From JBBTVO01 sp038063195 (GTDB lineage: Bacteria; Patescibacteriota; Microgenomatia; Levybacterales; UBA12049): a DNA stretch of 42,221 bases. Positions 38,347-42,221 of this stretch are shown piece after piece. Under the pieces are notes generated by a model, which worked only from the letters and a program-made list of their open reading frames with translations, was not told the DNA's origin and made no database searches. The translations under genes were made by a program, and so were the position numbers. The stretch is taken from positions 1-42,221 of the forward strand of contig JBBTVO010000010.1 in NCBI GenBank assembly GCA_038063195.1. The letters are read 5' to 3'. Positions within the stretch are counted from its first letter, which is position 1. Each line of letters opens with the position of its first letter.

Positions 38347-39496
38347 TCCCAATAAGTGTCCAGAGCCAAAACATTATTGGAACATAAAATAAGCTATTCA
38401 TAAAAAAACTATCTATAAATAAAGCACATATTGATGCAATAACTAATGAAGACTTTTTATATTTTTGCAATATTTTATACCACATAAAGACAAAAATCGA
38501 AAATCCAATCAGACCTGTTGTAGCCAAAACAAAAAGAAAGCTATTGTCATTACTGGAATCGGCATGACTGTTTAGGTTTGGCTTAGCAGCTATATCAGCA
38601 TTTCTGCTTTTTGCAAATCTATACGCGTTAAATCCGACTCCATAAATAGGACTTTCCTTAAATATAGAAAATCCCTGCGAGTATGACCCAAGCCTTGCCT
38701 CGGATGATGCTGTTCTAAAAAAATTTGTACCTTCAGTTTTGTATGCTTTTGGCAAAACAAGTGTCAATGCCGCAAGTGCAAGAATTATAACAACAATATA
38801 TTTTACCCTTTTCTTGATGACTAAGAACAAAAATACCCCAAAAACAAGCATTACAAATGAGCTCCTTGAGTAAGTAAGTAATATTGCAATTAGCGTTAGA
38901 GCTGAAAGTAAACTATAAATGATTAATTTGTCCTTGCTTTTCAAATTTTCAAAAATTAAATTAAGTAAGAAAAGAAAGAATAAAACAAAAAATGCACCGG
39001 CAAAATTCGGATCCAAAAATACGGAGAACATTCTGTATAAATGCTCATCCCAACCTAGATAGTAAAGATTGCTTAAATCGTAGTAAAAAAAATACTGTAA
39101 ATAGCCAAGTAAAACAACCATTATTCCCGTAAATAAAAGCATTCTTTTTATTAAATACTTAAAGTTTTTATCAAAACCCAGAACTACAGGAAGAATTCCT
39201 ACGTATGCTGTCCATCGCAGAAGATATAATAGTGATGTTGCAAATTGATCTAAGTTTAGCTTTGTCAAATTTAATACTAGAGAAGCAAACGCAAAAATAA
39301 TAAATAACAAAAAGGGTAATAAAATAATCTTTGATATTTTATTATTCTTAATGCAATACGCTCCCCAAAAAATAAATAATATTGCCGAAGTAATATCAAG
39401 AAGCCTAACTTCTATATTAAATAAGCTAATCCTAACCACTTCCCCAAAAACAAAAGCGGGAAAATTAAACAAAAATAATACTTTTAATAAGCCCAT
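38330..39496 (-). CDS. O-antigen ligase-like polytopic membrane protein
   Basis: 388 residues, about 10-11 membrane helices. The central-to-late external loop has the Wzy_C/WaaL-type pattern: SRSSFVMLVFGVFLFLV, then a Arg/His-containing loop (EARLGSYSQGFSIFKESPIYGVGFNAYR...NSHADSSNDNSFLFVLATTGLIG). GxGFNxYR and H..(S)xN..L are typical of the superfamily. Members polymerise or transfer lipid-linked glycans. It overlaps the upstream GT-C-like gene by 13 bp, so both are in one operon with the gene at the right edge. Confidence 0.82.
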   Translation of the reverse strand: MGLLKVLFLFNFPAFVFGEVVRISLFNIEVRLLDITSAILFIFWGAYCIKNNKISKIILLPFLLFIIFAFASLVLNLTKLNLDQFATSLLYLLRWTAYVGILPVVLGFDKNFKYLIKRMLLFTGIMVVLLGYLQYFFYYDLSNLYYLGWDEHLYRMFSVFLDPNFAGAFFVLFFLFLLNLIFENLKSKDKLIIYSLLSALTLIAILLTYSRSSFVMLVFGVFLFLVIKKRVKYIVVIILALAALTLVLPKAYKTEGTNFFRTASSEARLGSYSQGFSIFKESPIYGVGFNAYRFAKSRNADIAAKPNLNSHADSSNDNSFLFVLATTGLIGFSIFVFMWYKILQKYKKSSLVIASICALFIDSFFMNSLFYVPIMFWLWTLIGTTESK

Positions 39497-41112
39497 CTAA
39501 TTTCTCCTTTTGTATATAGCTTAACTCTTGTTATTGAATTGGAATACACAAGACTCCAGTCGGAAAATCTTTCTGGTATTTTTGAATTCTGAACAGCTAC
39601 ATAGTTAAAATCGTCGCCTTTTTTTACCCATGATGAATCCACAAAAGGAAAATTTACATAATAAAGATTATGGAATCCGTATAGAAGCACTCTATCAGTT
39701 TCTTTTATATTATTCTTAAAATATCCATCTGTATCATAAAAATCACCAAAAGAAAAATTTAAATTGCTTGAAAGGAAACTTTCCTTTGACTCTTTACCAA
39801 AAACAACAGGTAGATATTTTGAATTTGCAATCCCCCTGTATGAAATCGATGAAACCGCAATTACAAATATTAATAATATTGAATATTTTTGAATAGTTTT
39901 ATTTTTAATCTTAGCAATAATAAATGAAATCAGTATCGAATACGCAGGGAGATATGGAAGTATGAATCTCCCCCCGCCAGTTCTGGGAGTAATATACCAA
40001 ACAAAAAAAGAAATAACTGAATAAAACAGAATTATCTTGATATTTTTGGGAATTTTTTTGTAGTAAACACCAATCAGTGGAATAAAAATCAAATAGACCG
40101 GAGATAACGGGTCTTCTGACTTGATTAAAATAGTCAAAACGTCCTTTACGAAACTTATCGGGTTTAATAAATTAAGACTTAAACTTACAGGATAAATATC
40201 CGTAAGAATTGGATAAATGGGATTACCTGTATGAATAATAGAAAAAATAAACCAAGGCAATGGGATCAAGAGAGATATTAAAACAAACAATATAATACTC
40301 ATAGTTATTTTACTAATCTCCTCCTTTGATTTATACAAAAAGTAAGCAATCACGAATACGAATATGACAATGCTTCCTAAGGAAAGAAGCTTGGTTGAAA
40401 TTGCAAGTCCAAGCATTACCGCTGATTCTACCAGCCATTTCTTTTCTTTTTTTTCAGTAAAATTTAAGAATCCCCAAAGAGCCATAATTTCAAAAAAAGT
40501 TCTTGAAAGATCAACATATGCAGTAACTGATTGCCACCCCACTACTAAATTTGAATAGAAAATAATGACCGAAAGGAGAGAGAAAAAAGAATTTAAGTAT
40601 TTTCTTGAAATTTTATAAATTGCCAAACAAGTTAAAATTCCAAAATAAAAACTTATTAGCTTGGGTATTGTTTCATTTCCGAAAATAAGACCAACTGTAT
40701 ATAGCATTTCGGTTAGCTTTGGCATGTCGGAATAATACAAAAGACTTCCGGGAATGTGAATAATTGCTGTATTCAACAAATATAGCTTGGGAAGGGTAAG
40801 ATGATACCAAAGCGCATCAAATCCCAATTCCGGTCCAAACGTTCCTATTAAATTAACAAGAGCCTGAATACAAATCAGAGATAATAATAAAAATGACAGG
40901 TTGTTCAAGGAGTATCCTTGCATAGCTTTGGCAAGAATACTCCTTGTAAAGAATTTTGTGGAGTATTTAATTCGCTTTTTAAACAGGGCTATACATAAAA
41001 TAAAGAAAACAAAAGTTGATAATAATATTACTTGTTTATGTAATATTCCTAATAACCCAATTACAAATATTAAATATGAGTAAATTCCTATTAGAATGGC
41101 AAACGAAAACAT
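39484..41112 (-). CDS. GT-C-like polytopic glycosyltransferase
   Basis: 542 residues with about 11-13 membrane helices. An early external loop, PELGFDALWYHLTLPKLYLL (about 73-92), holds an Asp and His pattern typical of GT-C glycosyltransferases (GT39/PMT or ArnT-like). A soluble tail (about 435-542) ends in a beta-rich region. Such enzymes move sugars from polyprenyl-phosphate donors outside the membrane. Acceptor and sugar are unknown. The start has TAGGAT 6 nt upstream, a weak -10. It overlaps the O-antigen ligase-like gene. Confidence 0.75.
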   Translation of the reverse strand: MFSFAILIGIYSYLIFVIGLLGILHKQVILLSTFVFFILCIALFKKRIKYSTKFFTRSILAKAMQGYSLNNLSFLLLSLICIQALVNLIGTFGPELGFDALWYHLTLPKLYLLNTAIIHIPGSLLYYSDMPKLTEMLYTVGLIFGNETIPKLISFYFGILTCLAIYKISRKYLNSFFSLLSVIIFYSNLVVGWQSVTAYVDLSRTFFEIMALWGFLNFTEKKEKKWLVESAVMLGLAISTKLLSLGSIVIFVFVIAYFLYKSKEEISKITMSIILFVLISLLIPLPWFIFSIIHTGNPIYPILTDIYPVSLSLNLLNPISFVKDVLTILIKSEDPLSPVYLIFIPLIGVYYKKIPKNIKIILFYSVISFFVWYITPRTGGGRFILPYLPAYSILISFIIAKIKNKTIQKYSILLIFVIAVSSISYRGIANSKYLPVVFGKESKESFLSSNLNFSFGDFYDTDGYFKNNIKETDRVLLYGFHNLYYVNFPFVDSSWVKKGDDFNYVAVQNSKIPERFSDWSLVYSNSITRVKLYTKGEIRWAY

Positions 41113-41144
41113 ATATATATCCTACATCAATCTATTTGCGGAAG

Positions 41145-42221
41145 CTATTTTGAGGTAGGAATTTCAAATACCTTAAATGATTCGTTTTTAAAAATTTCTT
41201 TTTGTTTAAGTATAAAACGGGAAATATCTGAATCAAAAATGTATCCGTAGGATGTAACTATATATCTAACTTTTTTTTGTTTTATTTCGTTTAATATTAT
41301 TATATGATCATATTGATGCCATAATTTTATTTCATAAATCAAATCTTTGGATGGATTACGTCTTTCAAGAATAAAATATATCATGGGGTAATATGGATAT
41401 GAAAATATATAGTCGTTTTTAGAAGTACGTTCGTTAATAAATTTTGATAGCGAGATAAGGTTTTTAGCTGTTGTTTTTTCAACTAGAATCCCCGAAGCTC
41501 TTGGAAGACTCAGAGAAGTATTCTGAAATCTATATGGCGGATTATAGCGGTAATACTCACGAAATAACGTAAGATAAAATCCAATACCTATCATCAGGAA
41601 TATGACAACTGTAATAATTACTTTCAATTTAACAATTCCTCCTCTTTTTGTTAAGAAAAAGATTATCATGGAAACCAATACAAGTCCCAAAAATGGATAC
41701 ACGTGCAATAATTCGCTATTGGGATATATATACGTCATAAATCCAGTCAAAGCAATTAGACAAAAAGAAATAACCCTCCAGTCTTTATTTTTATCGAACA
41801 AATATTTAATTATGAATAATAAGAAAATTAGAGGTAAATAATATGGCAGGAGTTTGAAGATGCCAAACGGTTTTAAAATAAATGAAAGCGACGGATAGCT
41901 AAAAGCAAATTGAGTTGAAAATTTTTTGCTAAAGTTAATAAACTCTATTAAGCCAACTATATTATCTCTGATAAAAAGATAATATATCCAAGAAAATGTA
42001 AACACAAACCAAGTAATATTTATTACGAGGAGATTTTTTATTCTCTGTGATAGCGGCTTATTTTTCTCAAAGAATATTAAAAAATTCCATAGTAGAATAA
42101 AAGCCAGTCCTAAATTTTGTCTTAACGATAAGGAAATTGCTAACAGAGATCCGATTATAAAAAGGCAAATATAATGTTTCCAATTGTCTGCCTCAAGCCA
42201 ATAAATATTAACTAGAACTAA
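41145..42221 (-). CDS. GT-C-like membrane glycosyltransferase, N-terminus outside the window
   Basis: The frame has no stop up to the right edge, so the internal GTG at 42005 is not the true start; at least 358 residues are present. The extra part reads WLEADNWKHYICLFIIGSLL and then SLSLRQNLGLAF, typical of the membrane part of such enzymes, continuing into several helices and a soluble C-terminal domain (about 240-358). It resembles GT-C transferases such as the GT39 type, and is probably in one operon with the two genes downstream (32-nt gap). Confidence 0.7.
   Translation of the reverse strand, partial: LVLVNIYWLEADNWKHYICLFIIGSLLAISLSLRQNLGLAFILLWNFLIFFEKNKPLSQRIKNLLVINITWFVFTFSWIYYLFIRDNIVGLIEFINFSKKFSTQFAFSYPSLSFILKPFGIFKLLPYYLPLIFLLFIIKYLFDKNKDWRVISFCLIALTGFMTYIYPNSELLHVYPFLGLVLVSMIIFFLTKRGGIVKLKVIITVVIFLMIGIGFYLTLFREYYRYNPPYRFQNTSLSLPRASGILVEKTTAKNLISLSKFINERTSKNDYIFSYPYYPMIYFILERRNPSKDLIYEIKLWHQYDHIIILNEIKQKKVRYIVTSYGYIFDSDISRFILKQKEIFKNESFKVFEIPTSK

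Noticed and set aside
1..42221. Alternative genetic code (TGA as glycine, as in some CPR lineages)
   Set aside because: Several core genes end at TGA in the expected place (murT, htpX, gatB), and no conserved protein needs TGA read-through.

Overview
This 42.2 kb window is AT-rich, gene-dense bacterial chromosome. Genes are short, packed head-to-tail and often overlap by a few bases. TGA is used as a stop (for example murT, htpX, gatB), so the standard bacterial code applies. The overall style suggests a Candidate Phyla Radiation (Patescibacteria) genome, probably Microgenomates-like: a reduced F-type ATPase with a very short delta subunit, a weakly conserved HolA, MurT/GatD, a PGI/PMI-type isomerase, type-2 PyrF, many small orphans, and repeat-associated GIY-YIG genes. 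That placement is inference; no rRNA gene is present to confirm it.

Layout. 1-490: the 3' end of tRNA-Glu, then a 404-bp unit carrying a GIY-YIG nuclease between two 47-bp direct repeats. 563-2274: YkuK-like protein, small metallopeptidase, DNA polymerase III delta. 2286-7263: a sugar-phosphate block (phosphohexomutase, IMPase-like protein, PGI/PMI, enolase-like protein) in which the IMPase-like and enolase-like members have changed active-site residues. 7260-13143: rsmI, lexA / uvrB, then pyrG-rplS-yraN. 13273-16650: an accessory patch (orphan, proteasome-like Ntn hydrolase + GIY-YIG pair, DUF5678-like + retropepsin pair, LysM protein, tRNA-Gly, tRNA-Asp). 16839-22152: polX-lemA-htpX and murT-gatD. 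22145-22916: two small orphans, one with a perfect 8-residue tandem repeat. 23092-29965: gatC, histidine phosphatase, gatA, gatB, dnaE. 30001-37476: complete atpBEFHAGDC operon, then pyrF-pyrE. 37507-42221: tRNA-Thr, an anchored Ig-like protein, and three large membrane proteins of the surface-glycan type (O-antigen ligase-like and two GT-C-like; the last runs off the right edge).

Two patterns cut across the genes. First, many first-in-unit genes start 5-8 nt (very often exactly 6 nt) after a -10 box, which implies leaderless mRNAs; several genes behind a neighbour (lysM, lemA, atpE) instead have strong Shine-Dalgarno sequences. Second, REP-like palindromes are scattered between genes and lie just 3' of all four tRNA genes seen; in three cases the downstream hairpin uses the tRNA's own 3' bases as one arm. 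One such element, together with a tRNA 3' end, forms the direct repeats around the GIY-YIG gene, suggesting a minimal mobile cassette.

Co-operating genes: gatCAB makes Gln-tRNA/Asn-tRNA by transamidation; murT-gatD amidates peptidoglycan precursors; lexA and uvrB are divergent repair genes; atpBEFHAGDC forms one ATP synthase; pyrF/pyrE/pyrG finish pyrimidine nucleotide synthesis; the left-hand sugar block and the right-hand membrane proteins probably both serve surface polysaccharide.
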